Shown: positions 1 to 6,861, counted from the stretch's first letter. The stretch: DNA of 15,761 nucleotides from CAYMUG01 sp964393575 (GCA_964393575.1 CAYMUG010000014.1:1-15761), one strand, 5' to 3'. Notes: generated from the letters alone by a model not told the origin. Numbers and translations are program-made.

Positions 1-84
1 GGCGGAGGGTGAGGGATTCGAACCCCCAAGCCCTTACGGGCGCCGGTTTTCAAGACCGGTGCATTGCCGTTCTGCCAACCCTCC
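1..84 (-). tRNA. tRNA-Ser(UGA), cut at the last base of CCA
   Basis: Read on the minus strand, GGAGGGT (84-78) pairs with ACCCTCC (10-4). The discriminator is G, followed by CC, and the final A of an encoded CCA falls outside the window. The anticodon stem CCGGT/ACCGG closes the loop CTTGAAA, giving anticodon UGA. A long variable arm (CGCCC..GGGC) and the T-arm loop TTCGAAT are clear, as expected for a class II serine tRNA. It reads UCN codons. Its 5' end is only 3 nt after the stop codon of the upstream small protein gene, so it is probably cut from a shared transcript by RNase P. Confidence 0.95.
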
Positions 85-87
85 TTT

Positions 88-279
88 TTAAGATTTATTC
101 TTTTCTTCCCAGTCCTTTATTTTTAAGCCATCTCCTTTTTCATCTCTTTCTATTACAACCTTTTGATGCTCCCTCCACCCAAGTTCACGCATTAGTTCAA
201 TCGGTATGCTTACCGTATACATATCCCCTGATTGCTGTATTTTACGTATATTTTCTTTTCCCTCTTCTTGTCTTGCCAT
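88..279 (-). CDS. AbrB/MazE-like small DNA-binding protein
   Basis: This 63-residue protein has the SpoVT/AbrB swapped-hairpin pattern. Residues 12-20 read RKIQQSGDM, followed by YTVSIPIELMRELGW and then a VVIE strand, matching the usual 'G..+.ipkelre.lg....' layout. The family forms dimeric beta-barrels that bind palindromic DNA, as antitoxins (MazE, VapB, PrlF) or transition-state regulators. No toxin gene lies next to it: tRNA-Ser follows immediately and a HIT gene precedes it. The start ATG has no Shine-Dalgarno site. Its leader holds three copies of a 12-bp palindrome, a plausible autoregulatory operator. Family assignment rests on pattern recognition, so function as antitoxin versus solitary regulator is open. 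Confidence 0.72.
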   Translation of the reverse strand: MARQEEGKENIRKIQQSGDMYTVSIPIELMRELGWREHQKVVIERDEKGDGLKIKDWEEKNKS

Positions 280-286
280 ATTAAAT

Positions 287-334
287 AAAAAGAATCATAT
301 GATTAATCATATGATTAATCATATGATTCTTTTT
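287..334. repeat. Three tandem 12-bp palindromes (operator or AT-rich terminator)
   Basis: AATCATATGATT occurs three times head to tail at 293-304, 305-316 and 317-328. Each copy is a perfect palindrome and the block is flanked by AAAAAG on the left and CTTTTT on the right, so the whole 48 bp is one perfect dyad. It starts 8 bp before the ATG of the AbrB-like gene and lies downstream of that gene's likely promoter. Two readings are possible: an operator array for the adjacent AbrB-like dimer, or a two-way hairpin terminator downstream of the HIT gene. The exact 12-bp periodicity favours protein binding. Confidence 0.8.
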
Positions 335-373
335 TGCAGGACAACTTAGACTAAGTAATCACTGCATGCCTAC

Positions 374-403
374 ATTATAAAGATTTGCAAAACTTTTTAA
401 CAA
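374..403 (-). promoter_or_regulatory. Candidate promoter for AbrB-like gene and tRNA-Ser(UGA)
   Basis: On the minus strand TTGTTA (403-398) and TATAAT (379-374) are separated by 18 bp. The -35 lies directly after the HIT stop codon. The predicted start near 367 gives a leader of about 88 nt that contains the triple palindrome. Motif-based only. Confidence 0.5.
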
Positions 404-408
404 CAGTT

Positions 409-858
409 TTAAGTATGTGAATCTGACTTGTTTCCTTTGATTATTTGGGCCATCCTATCCAACTCTTCTCTCGGTGCAATGGGAATTTGAGTGTGATCGA
501 AAGTTATATTTCCATTTTCTATCTTAGCAAATTTTCCGGAAACAATATCATCCGAATGATTAATAGGAATCACATTTAAATGAGCATGTGACACAACAAA
601 ACCATGTACTACATAGCCCATTCGTTTCGGCTTAAATTTTTCTTGGGCTATCCGAGCAAATCGCTGAGCAGTCAATAAAATATGCGCTGCTAAGTCGTCC
701 GGAATGTCTATGAAGTGTTCAATGTGCTCTTTAGGAATAACTATAAATGCTCCTGTGTTAATAGGGCGGAGATTCATAAAAGCAAGAATTTTGTCATCCT
801 CGTAAATTCTGCTTGCTTCTTCTTCTCCTGATATTATTTTGCAAAATGCACAATCCAT
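409..858 (-). CDS. HIT-family nucleotide hydrolase/transferase-like protein
   Basis: This 149-residue protein is a histidine-triad family member. Residues 2-10 (DCAFCKIIS) carry the CxxC zinc-site pair seen in bacterial Hint/HIT proteins. Residues 34-50 match the conserved 'NTGAFIVIPKEHIEHF' core, where the usual form is 'GH.lviPk.H'. The triad region is HAHLNVIP at 91-98 instead of HxHxHxx. The first His and the middle His (93, the usual nucleophile) are kept, but the third is Asn95. The DNA reads AAT, so this is not a translation slip. HIT enzymes hydrolyse nucleotide phosphoramidates or dinucleoside polyphosphates, or transfer nucleotides; the exact substrate cannot be read here. No Shine-Dalgarno site is visible. 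A 42-nt perfect hairpin ends 19 bp upstream of the start. Confidence 0.85.
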   Translation of the reverse strand: MDCAFCKIISGEEEASRIYEDDKILAFMNLRPINTGAFIVIPKEHIEHFIDIPDDLAAHILLTAQRFARIAQEKFKPKRMGYVVHGFVVSHAHLNVIPINHSDDIVSGKFAKIENGNITFDHTQIPIAPREELDRMAQIIKGNKSDSHT

Positions 859-876
859 AAATAATCCATTCTATAG

Positions 877-918
877 AATACTGAACATAGTGCCATAAAT
901 GGCACTATGTTCAGTATT
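877..918. repeat. Perfect 42-nt hairpin upstream of the HIT gene
   Basis: Arms AATACTGAACATAGTGCCAT and its exact complement (20 bp each) enclose a 2-nt loop AA. It overlaps a further 12-bp palindrome ATTCTATAGAAT at 868-879. It lies between the tRNA-Ser-like remnant and the HIT start. There is no U-tract after it on the minus strand, so it is not a standard terminator. It may be a palindromic mobile remnant or part of the HIT promoter/leader. Confidence 0.85.
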
Positions 919-982
919 TGCGGAGGAGGTGGGATTCCGTCGCTTCGCTCCTAGAACCCGTCGTCGCCCTTCGGGCTCCTCC
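919..982 (-). pseudogene. Shortened tRNA-Ser-like copy with T-loop insertion
   Basis: On the minus strand, GGAGGAG (982-976) can pair with CTCCTCC (928-922), the same acceptor strands as tRNA-Ser(GCU) 166 bp away, and is followed by GCA where the real tRNA has GCCA. The 18 bp at 920-937 are identical to the real tRNA 3' end. The T-arm is interrupted: after GGGTTC comes a 16-nt insert (TAGGAGCGAAGCGACG), then GAATCCCAC resumes exactly. The D and anticodon arms are missing, replaced by a small GCCC-GAA-GGGC hairpin. It cannot be a working tRNA. It is either a degraded duplicate or a tRNA-derived structured element. Confidence 0.7.
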
Positions 983-1092
983 TTGAAACCTTGCGGTTTC
1001 AACGCGATCCATTCGCCAGCCGGCGGATGGATCGCTGCTTCCACCACGGAAAACTACCGTTTTCCGACCCTTTCCCTGGGTTCGAATCCATC
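983..1092. repeat. Cluster of three hairpins plus a T-arm-like fragment
   Basis: No convincing gene is seen here. Three perfect stems follow one another: TTGAAACC/GGTTTCAA (983-1002; loop GCAA on the minus strand, a GNRA type), GCGATCCAT/ATGGATCGC (1004-1035, with an inner CGCC/GGCG) and CGGAAAAC/GTTTTCCG (1047-1066). They end at GGGTTCGAATCC (1078-1089), a T-arm-like string in the opposite orientation to the neighbouring tRNA-Ser. GATGGAT (1026-1032) can also pair with ATCCATC (1086-1092). The region could be a structured RNA or stacked palindromic insertions. An open frame across 899-1246 on the plus strand is antisense to the tRNA and not credible. Confidence 0.6.
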
Positions 1093-1102
1093 ATCAAACA
1101 CA

Positions 1103-1146
1103 AATCCGGACACGAATGCCCTTGAAGGGGCATTCGTGTCCGGATT
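1103..1146 (-). terminator. 44-nt perfect hairpin directly after tRNA-Ser(GCU)
   Basis: AATCCGGACACGAATGCCC and its complement (19 bp each) enclose a 6-nt loop. On the minus strand it begins 1 nt after the tRNA CCA and is followed by TGTGTTTG, a weak U-tract. Position suggests a terminator or 3' processing barrier for tRNA-Ser(GCU). Its very long perfect stem also fits the palindromic-element family in this window. Confidence 0.6.
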
Positions 1147-1147
1147 A

Positions 1148-1237
1148 TGGCGGAGGAGGTGGGATTCGAACCCACGAGACCCGTTAAGGTCTAACACCTT
1201 AGCAGGGTGCCCCATTCGACCGCTCTGGCACTCCTCC
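1148..1237 (-). tRNA. tRNA-Ser(GCU) with encoded CCA
   Basis: On the minus strand GGAGGAG (1237-1231) pairs with CTCCTCC (1158-1152), then discriminator G and encoded CCA (1150-1148). Anticodon stem GCACC/GGTGT closes the loop CTGCTAA, giving anticodon GCU, which reads AGU/AGC. The long variable arm (TTAGACC..GGGTCT) marks a class II tRNA. The T-arm is GTGGG-TTCGAAT-CCCAC. A promoter lies directly upstream (1278-1250), and a 3'-end-derived copy lies at 919-982. Confidence 0.95.
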
Positions 1238-1249
1238 GTGTTTTGACTT

Positions 1250-1278
1250 ATTATACCTTAATTTAAACAACTTTGCAA
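1250..1278 (-). promoter_or_regulatory. Candidate tRNA-Ser(GCU) promoter
   Basis: On the minus strand TTGCAA (1278-1273) and TATAAT (1255-1250) are separated by 17 bp. The predicted start near 1243 is 6 nt before the mature tRNA 5' end. It abuts the plus-strand recG promoter back to back. Confidence 0.65.
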
Positions 1279-1308
1279 TTGCCCCCTATTTATCAAATAT
1301 GTTACAAT
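1279..1308 (+). promoter_or_regulatory. Candidate recG promoter
   Basis: TTGCCC (1279-1284) and TACAAT (1303-1308) are separated by 18 bp. The start near 1315 would leave a leader of about 195 nt before recG. The -35 boxes of this and the tRNA-Ser promoter touch, so RNA polymerase binding may be mutually exclusive. Confidence 0.5.
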
Positions 1309-1325
1309 TATATTGAAATTTTACC

Positions 1326-1497
1326 CCCCGCCGGTCGGCGGATAATAATTATAAAACCACACTAACTATCATCATCATTGCCTGCCCCCGTTAACGCGAA
1401 GCGCTTTTTCGGGGTTATCGTGGTTTAATTGTCATAGTCATTGTAATAGTGCGATCCGCCGGCCCGCTTCGCTCGTTCGGCGAAGCGGGCCGGCGGA
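1326..1497 (+). promoter_or_regulatory. Structured recG 5' leader
   Basis: Several inverted repeats sit between promoter and ATG. CCGCCGG/TCGGCGG-type pairing occurs near 1328-1341. AAACCAC pairs with GTGGTTT at about 1355-1431 and encloses CCCCG..CGGGG with an inner GCG-AA-GCGC near 1387-1414. The last is TCCGCCGGCCCGCTTCGC with its exact complement (1455-1472/1480-1497), an 18-bp very GC-rich hairpin ending 13 nt before the recG ATG. The hairpin could limit ribosome access or be a dispersed repeat; motifs such as CGCTTCGCTC recur at 940-950. Confidence 0.55.
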
Positions 1498-1510
1498 AAG
1501 CTCATATATC

Positions 1511-3601
1511 ATGGACCTATCTACACCTGTACACAAAGTAAAGCAAATCGGACCTAAATACGCCAAAAACCTTAAAAAACTCGGAATTGAAGAGGCAAAA
1601 AATCTGCTATTTCATTTTCCCTCCCGTTATGAGGACTACTCAAAAATAGTACCGATAAAGGACTTAAAGCCGAACCAGAAGGCTACCGTACAGGGAAAAG
1701 TTATTTACTGCTCTCAAAGAAGAGCTAATAAAAAAAAGTTGAATATAACGGAAGTTTACGTAGAAGACGAAACAGATACGGTAAAAGTAATTTGGTTTAA
1801 CCAATCCTATATTAGCAATCAGCTACAGGAAGGGACAAATGTTTCACTTTCCGGAAAAGCTTTAGAAGATCCTCCCGATGTATATTTTTCCAATCCCTCT
1901 CACGAATTTATAAACAAATTTTCTCAACCGGTTCATACCGCGCGGTTAGTTCCCATATATCCGGAGACACGCGGAGTTAGTTCAAGATGGCTGCGTTACA
2001 TAATTTCGCGGCTTTTATATTTTGCCGACTCATTGGATGATCCTCTGCCCGAAAAAATCGCAGAAGAAAAAGGATTTCCGGATTTAAAAACAGCTCTAAA
2101 AAATATACATTTCCCCGAAAAAAAGAAAGATTATCAAGACGCCCTGGCAAGGTTTAAATTTGAGGAGCTTTTTTACGTGCAGCTTGCAGCCCTTAGGGCC
2201 AAAACAAAAATGCATCAACAAACTTCTCCTCAAATAAAAACAGAGGTTAATCTCACAAAAAACTTTGTAAACAATCTCCCCTTCCAATTGACTGAATCCC
2301 AGAAAAAGGCGTCATGGACACTGTTAAAAGATATGGAGAAAAAAACACCGATGAATCGGCTGCTTGAGGGCGACGTAGGCAGCGGTAAAACTGTAGTTGC
2401 AGCCGTATCCATCTTAAACGCATCACAAAACGGATATAAAACAGCGTTTATGGCTCCGACAGAAATACTCGCCGAACAGCATTTCCGCACCGTAAAAGAA
2501 TTGTTCGGAGATCAAAACATAAATATCGCTCTCTTTACGAGAGGCGCGAGAGAAAGCACAAAAAACATAACCGACAGCTCGGGCAAGCCAATAAAAAATA
2601 TATCCAAAGAAAAAATGCACGAACTGATATCACAGGGAGAGTTTGATTTAGTAATCGGGACTCACACGCTTGTGCAGGATAATGTAAAAATACCCAAGCT
2701 CGCCTTTGTGGTAATTGACGAACAGCACCGTTTCGGGGTTGCTCACCGTGCGTCTTTAACCAAAAAAAATAATTATGTACCTCATCTTCTAAGCATGACG
2801 GCCACTCCGATCCCTCGCAGCTTAGCGCTAACAGTTTACGGGGACTTGGATATAACGCTTTTGCGCGAAATGCCCAAAGGCAGAAAAAAAGTAACAACTG
2901 AAATAGTGCCTCCCCAAAAAAGAAAGGGGGCGTACGAATTTATAAAAAAAGAGCTGGACGCGGGACGTCAGGCATTTTGTGTATTTCCATTAATAGAAGA
3001 ATCAAATACTCTAACCGCGAGAGCGGCAAAGGAAGAATATGAAAAATTATCAAGCGGCCCTTTTAAAAACTATAATGTAGGACTTTTGCACGGAAAAATG
3101 AAGGCACAGGAAAAAGAAAGAGTGATGAGACAAATGAAGGAAAATGAAATTCAGGTTCTTGTAAGCACGTCGGTAGTTGAGGTTGGTATTGATATTCCCA
3201 ACGCCTCTATAATGATGATTGAAAGCGCGGAACGCTTCGGTTTAGCGCAGTTGCACCAGTTCAGAGGAAGAGTAGGAAGAGCAGAACATCAGTCCTATTG
3301 TTTCCTTCTTACAGAAAGCGGCTCTCAAAACACTCTCCAAAGATTGCAGGCAATAACAAAAGCAAAAAACGGTTTTGAACTTGCCGAATACGACCTGAAA
3401 TTAAGAGGTCCCGGCAGTATATACGGAGTTCGTCAAAGCGGAATGCCCGATATAGCAACAGAGTCATTAACTAATGTTAAGCTTATAGAGGATACCCGTG
3501 AGGCTGCCTACTCTACGCTGAGCGAAACTCCTGATTTAACAAAATACCCCTTACTGAAAGAAAAGGCGGAAGAACTACAGGAAACAATGCACTTTGAGTA
3601 A
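1511..3601 (+). CDS. recG: ATP-dependent DNA helicase RecG
   Basis: This 696-residue protein is a full-length RecG, the branched-DNA translocase that remodels stalled forks and Holliday junctions. The N-terminal wedge/OB region (about 1-150) starts with the typical 'VHKVKQIGPKYAKNLKKLGI' helix-hairpin. The helicase core follows: a Q-motif-like LPFQLTESQ (256-264), Walker A GDVGSGKT (287-294), APTEILAEQH (motif Ia, 315-324), DEQH (403-406), TATPIPRS (430-437), then the second RecA domain with VSTSVVEVGIDIP and QFRGRVGRAEHQSYC (motif VI). Length is normal for the family. The ATG lacks a Shine-Dalgarno site and sits 13 nt after a very strong hairpin. It converges on the glycosyltransferase gene with a 10-nt gap and no separate terminator. 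Confidence 0.98.
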   Translation: MDLSTPVHKVKQIGPKYAKNLKKLGIEEAKNLLFHFPSRYEDYSKIVPIKDLKPNQKATVQGKVIYCSQRRANKKKLNITEVYVEDETDTVKVIWFNQSYISNQLQEGTNVSLSGKALEDPPDVYFSNPSHEFINKFSQPVHTARLVPIYPETRGVSSRWLRYIISRLLYFADSLDDPLPEKIAEEKGFPDLKTALKNIHFPEKKKDYQDALARFKFEELFYVQLAALRAKTKMHQQTSPQIKTEVNLTKNFVNNLPFQLTESQKKASWTLLKDMEKKTPMNRLLEGDVGSGKTVVAAVSILNASQNGYKTAFMAPTEILAEQHFRTVKELFGDQNINIALFTRGARESTKNITDSSGKPIKNISKEKMHELISQGEFDLVIGTHTLVQDNVKIPKLAFVVIDEQHRFGVAHRASLTKKNNYVPHLLSMTATPIPRSLALTVYGDLDITLLREMPKGRKKVTTEIVPPQKRKGAYEFIKKELDAGRQAFCVFPLIEESNTLTARAAKEEYEKLSSGPFKNYNVGLLHGKMKAQEKERVMRQMKENEIQVLVSTSVVEVGIDIPNASIMMIESAERFGLAQLHQFRGRVGRAEHQSYCFLLTESGSQNTLQRLQAITKAKNGFELAEYDLKLRGPGSIYGVRQSGMPDIATESLTNVKLIEDTREAAYSTLSETPDLTKYPLLKEKAEELQETMHFE

Positions 3602-3611
3602 AAATCAACCA

Positions 3612-5225
3612 TCACTCGCTCACGATACTGGGATCGCGGCTTGTTATTTTTGACTTGCGGTGTTTCGGGGTGGACCAAAAGCCCATATATTTCCCCAACA
3701 TAAGCCGGGTTTGCGCCTCTATTGACGGAATGGCGCCGAAAAATATTAAAGTAATCAAAACCAAAACCCACTGAAGCGCCATAACAGGATATTTATGTTT
3801 ACCATAATTAGGGGGCCTCGGAGGGAGTAGTAAAACACCTAAATACGCCGAAGACACGAGACCAATCATAGCTATCGTTAAGAGAAACCTTACAACGCGA
3901 AGTAAATTATATGAAAACAATGTTGTATTAAACTGATCCCCTCCTAAAAGAAGAGGAAGCCAACCCATAACAAACAAAAGAAGGGCATTTGTAGCCCAGG
4001 AATAAAATCCTTCGGCGGTGTTAAATCCGTAACTAAGTTTTTTTGTAAAAGGTATCTTTTTATTCTTCCAAAAGCCGAAAATAAAATATGCGATATCAGC
4101 AGCCCCGTAAGCCCAGCGCCTCTGTTGTTTATACACATTGCGCATCGTGCGTATATAAGAAGGCGCGACATTGGCATCCATAGCAATAGGATAAAATAAA
4201 CTTACAACTCTATAGTTTCCGTCAAACCTCAAAAAGCATTGCCAGAATATACGCGAATCTTCACTTACCACGTTTGTCTGCCAAAAACCTACCTCAACCA
4301 AAGCTTTAAACGTCATAGAGTGCGAAGAAAAAGTAACTTTTTTCTCCGGCCTCTCCTGGTTCATTGTATGCCAAAAAGTGCTGGAAAACGCACTAACTCT
4401 ACTGATAGCAGGTGCCTCCCATATATTGTTAATGAATAACGGAATCGGTTGATAGCTCGCGCGATACGGGTTTTCCGAAGTCAGAAAATGGTATGCAAGA
4501 CAGGAAAAGTATCGCGGATATACTAATGTATCGGAGTCAATGGTAGTGACAAGTATGCTTTCATAAGGAATGTTTTCTTTATCTATGATTTCTTCTTTGG
4601 CTCTTCGCGCGGACCAGGTTTCGTTAGAGCCCTTGCCGGCCAGTTCACCCGGTATATCTTTAGGGTGCCTTGTAATTAAAAAATGCCCGAACTTTTCTCT
4701 GTATTCATCTTTTATACGATTAGCGACTTTTAATGATTCATCCCCTCCCCTCTCTTCTGTACCCAAAACTATAATCATCTTTTCTTTCGGCCAGTCGTTT
4801 TTTAAAAGAGAATCGAAAGTAGAGCTAAGAACTTTATAAGATTCTTTATACATAGGTATAATCACCAGCTGCCACACATCCTGCCAATCATCCACGTTTG
4901 CCGTATATTCGTTTTTCGGAAGTTTTTCCAGCTTCTGCAGCCAATCAACTTTTTCATACCAAAGCATACGTTTGTATGCAGTTCGGGTAAAAATAGAAAA
5001 ATAAATTGATTTTAAAAGCCAGAAAAAGGCAAATGCAAGAATTAACACACTCATCCAAATTGGTTTAAAGTAAGAAAGTACAATTACAAATATAAATGTT
5101 GTCCAAATCAAAAATCCGGGCATTATTTCCAATGCCCTGTAAACCAGCGCGTCTTTTTTGTCTTTAAGATCGCCGGCTCTGCCTACAAACAGGTAATGAG
5201 GTAATTTTTTATCATTTTTATCCAT
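3612..5225 (-). CDS. Membrane processive-type family 2 glycosyltransferase
   Basis: This 537-residue protein has two N-terminal membrane segments (about 36-53 and 56-78), a cytosolic GT2 (GT-A fold) domain, and about three C-terminal membrane segments (410-428, 443-468, 481-500). GT2 signatures are visible: nucleotide-sugar strand VIIPMYKES (121-129), D-S-D (230-232) as the metal/UDP site, SED (321-323) with the catalytic-base position, and QQRRW (367-371). The D, DxD, ED, QxxRW set is typical of processive beta-glycosyltransferases such as cellulose, hyaluronan and curdlan synthases. The product cannot be read; an extracellular or cell-wall polysaccharide is the likeliest. The start ATG has no Shine-Dalgarno site and has TATTAT-like sequence just upstream, so a short or leaderless mRNA is possible. 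Confidence 0.88.
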   Translation of the reverse strand: MDKNDKKLPHYLFVGRAGDLKDKKDALVYRALEIMPGFLIWTTFIFVIVLSYFKPIWMSVLILAFAFFWLLKSIYFSIFTRTAYKRMLWYEKVDWLQKLEKLPKNEYTANVDDWQDVWQLVIIPMYKESYKVLSSTFDSLLKNDWPKEKMIIVLGTEERGGDESLKVANRIKDEYREKFGHFLITRHPKDIPGELAGKGSNETWSARRAKEEIIDKENIPYESILVTTIDSDTLVYPRYFSCLAYHFLTSENPYRASYQPIPLFINNIWEAPAISRVSAFSSTFWHTMNQERPEKKVTFSSHSMTFKALVEVGFWQTNVVSEDSRIFWQCFLRFDGNYRVVSLFYPIAMDANVAPSYIRTMRNVYKQQRRWAYGAADIAYFIFGFWKNKKIPFTKKLSYGFNTAEGFYSWATNALLLFVMGWLPLLLGGDQFNTTLFSYNLLRVVRFLLTIAMIGLVSSAYLGVLLLPPRPPNYGKHKYPVMALQWVLVLITLIFFGAIPSIEAQTRLMLGKYMGFWSTPKHRKSKITSRDPSIVSE

Positions 5226-5268
5226 ATCCGCTAATAATATATTCTAACTTAAAGCCAATATAAACTAA

Positions 5269-5292
5269 ACCCCGCTTGAAAGCAAGCGGGGT
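5269..5292 (-). terminator. Terminator of the prkA-yhbH-spoVR operon
   Basis: A 10-bp perfect stem ACCCCGCTTG/CAAGCGGGGT with loop AAAG begins 18 nt after the spoVR stop. On the minus strand it is preceded by TTTTTTT and followed by TTTAGTTTATATT, a moderate U-tract. It separates spoVR from the downstream glycosyltransferase gene. Confidence 0.7.
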
Positions 5293-5310
5293 AAAAAAAG
5301 GTGCTTACGA

Positions 5311-6861
5311 TTATACTTGTTTTCCGTCTTTAAATATCTTGTGCCTTTCTCCGTCATATGTGTGCATAATGGATATAGTATTTTCTACTTCGCCATCATC
5401 ATCATATTCCAACTCTAAAGTTTCCAAATGAACAGGACGACCCCATAGTTCATTATAAACTTTTTCTAAAACAAGCCACTCATACTGAGGATTTAACTCA
5501 AAGCCGGTAAAATCATGACGCAGATAAAGCTCCTGTTGTTCGTTGTAATTACCATCCGTAACAGCAATCAAAGGAATATTATAAAGAGTGTGTTGTTCTT
5601 TCATAAGCTGCTGAATAACAAATGGACGTTTTTCCAGAATCACCTCCACCGCTTCGCCGGTGGTAGGATCGGTTATATCACCCCAGATATAAAGCTCCTG
5701 GTTATGTATAAATTCCGGGGTAAAGAAGTGTTCAATCGCCATCCTGTCGGTATACAAAGAACTTACCTCAAAAATTTTTTCTCTGCCCTTCATAGCTTCC
5801 GCATCCCAATTTAAGCGCTTGTTGGGATCTTCCGAATCCTCATATTCTTTGCCGAACTGACCCTTGTCCCACCTGTCTTCAATGTATTCATACAAAGCAA
5901 GTCCTACGCGATACCAATTCAAGCCTTTCTTGTGTTTTGCCAGCACCTTGGAATGGCTGTCATTAAAAACTCCGTGCTCCCTCGCGTTTAGGTAACCTTC
6001 CTGATACAGCTGTCGCATAATGCGTGTATGCCAGTAAGTAGCCCATCCCTCGTTAAGCAACTTAGTTCTCATCTGAGGACCCAGGAAACGTGCCTGTCTC
6101 CGCAACACCTCAAGAACATCTTTTTCCCATTCCCGAAGTGGCTTCGGCGAATGTTCAGTAATGTACTTAAGTACATCATACTGGGGCGTAGGCGGAGTTT
6201 TGTACTTTAAGTGCTTAAGCTCTCTCTCAATATCTTCAACTTCCTCTTGGGTTAACCTGCGACTCGGGGCAAGCTCATCGGTTTCTTGAAGTTTTTCGCG
6301 TTTTTCTTCTATGAGACGCCGGCGTATTTCCTCTTCATCGACCTCTTCCATAAATGGATTCGGATCCTGAAGCCACTGAATAGACATTCCCGCATCCTGC
6401 AGGCGTTCCAGTTTTTCTATACCGAATTTGCTTTCATAATCCTGAAAACGGTGTGTAGCATTACGCGATTCTCTGGCTATATCTACTGTATCACCGCGAT
6501 TTTTCAGAAGAATATTCCTGTTAAAAAAATCAACGTGTCCGTAGACGTGCGGGATAATTGTGGCATTCAGGGCAAAAGGATTGGTATCTACCAGAAATGC
6601 GCGCGGAGGATTCTGATCCCAAACCACCTCATAGGGAATCCCCGCGCCGGAATAGTCATAAATCGTCTTTTGCTTTTCGTAGTCGCGTCCGCGGCTCCAG
6701 TGTGAAAAGTTAGTAGGTAACATATAAGCCATTGCTTCTATCATACGTTCCGGAGTAACTATTTCAAATTCTATATCCTGAGTCACAAGACCGTTTTCTT
6801 CGGCAATTTCCCGCACGCGTTCCTCTAATTTACTTAATCTTCGTATCTCAGAGTCCTTCAT
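5311..6861 (-). CDS. spoVR: SpoVR family protein
   Basis: The 516-residue protein carries SpoVR hallmarks: HVYGHVDFFNRN (105-116; E. coli YcgB has a closely similar string) and NEGWATYWH (270-278), plus 'GAGIPYEVVWDQNPPRAFL' near 72-90. SpoVR is needed for spore cortex formation in Bacillus, but most carriers do not sporulate; the biochemical role is unknown. A charged, Glu/Lys/Arg-rich stretch at about 172-220 looks helical and may be a lineage-specific insert. I chose the ATG at 6861 because it overlaps the yhbH stop as ATGA and is preceded by a GGTGGGAG purine tract; an in-frame GTG at 6870 would add three residues. The overlap indicates translational coupling with yhbH. Reduced CPR genomes are unlikely to sporulate, so a stress or stationary-phase role is inferred. 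Confidence 0.95.
   Translation of the reverse strand: MKDSEIRRLSKLEERVREIAEENGLVTQDIEFEIVTPERMIEAMAYMLPTNFSHWSRGRDYEKQKTIYDYSGAGIPYEVVWDQNPPRAFLVDTNPFALNATIIPHVYGHVDFFNRNILLKNRGDTVDIARESRNATHRFQDYESKFGIEKLERLQDAGMSIQWLQDPNPFMEEVDEEEIRRRLIEEKREKLQETDELAPSRRLTQEEVEDIERELKHLKYKTPPTPQYDVLKYITEHSPKPLREWEKDVLEVLRRQARFLGPQMRTKLLNEGWATYWHTRIMRQLYQEGYLNAREHGVFNDSHSKVLAKHKKGLNWYRVGLALYEYIEDRWDKGQFGKEYEDSEDPNKRLNWDAEAMKGREKIFEVSSLYTDRMAIEHFFTPEFIHNQELYIWGDITDPTTGEAVEVILEKRPFVIQQLMKEQHTLYNIPLIAVTDGNYNEQQELYLRHDFTGFELNPQYEWLVLEKVYNELWGRPVHLETLELEYDDDGEVENTISIMHTYDGERHKIFKDGKQV

Noticed and set aside
88..279. Half of a toxin-antitoxin pair
   Set aside because: No toxin frame lies on either side within the window; only a solitary AbrB-like protein can be supported.
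899..1246. Open frame of 115 residues on the plus strand
   Set aside because: It runs antisense through tRNA-Ser(GCU) and the hairpin block and has no recognisable protein features.
6858..6860. UGA read as glycine (recoded CPR lineage)
   Set aside because: UGA ends yhbH and the glycosyltransferase at sensible family positions, so it is a stop.
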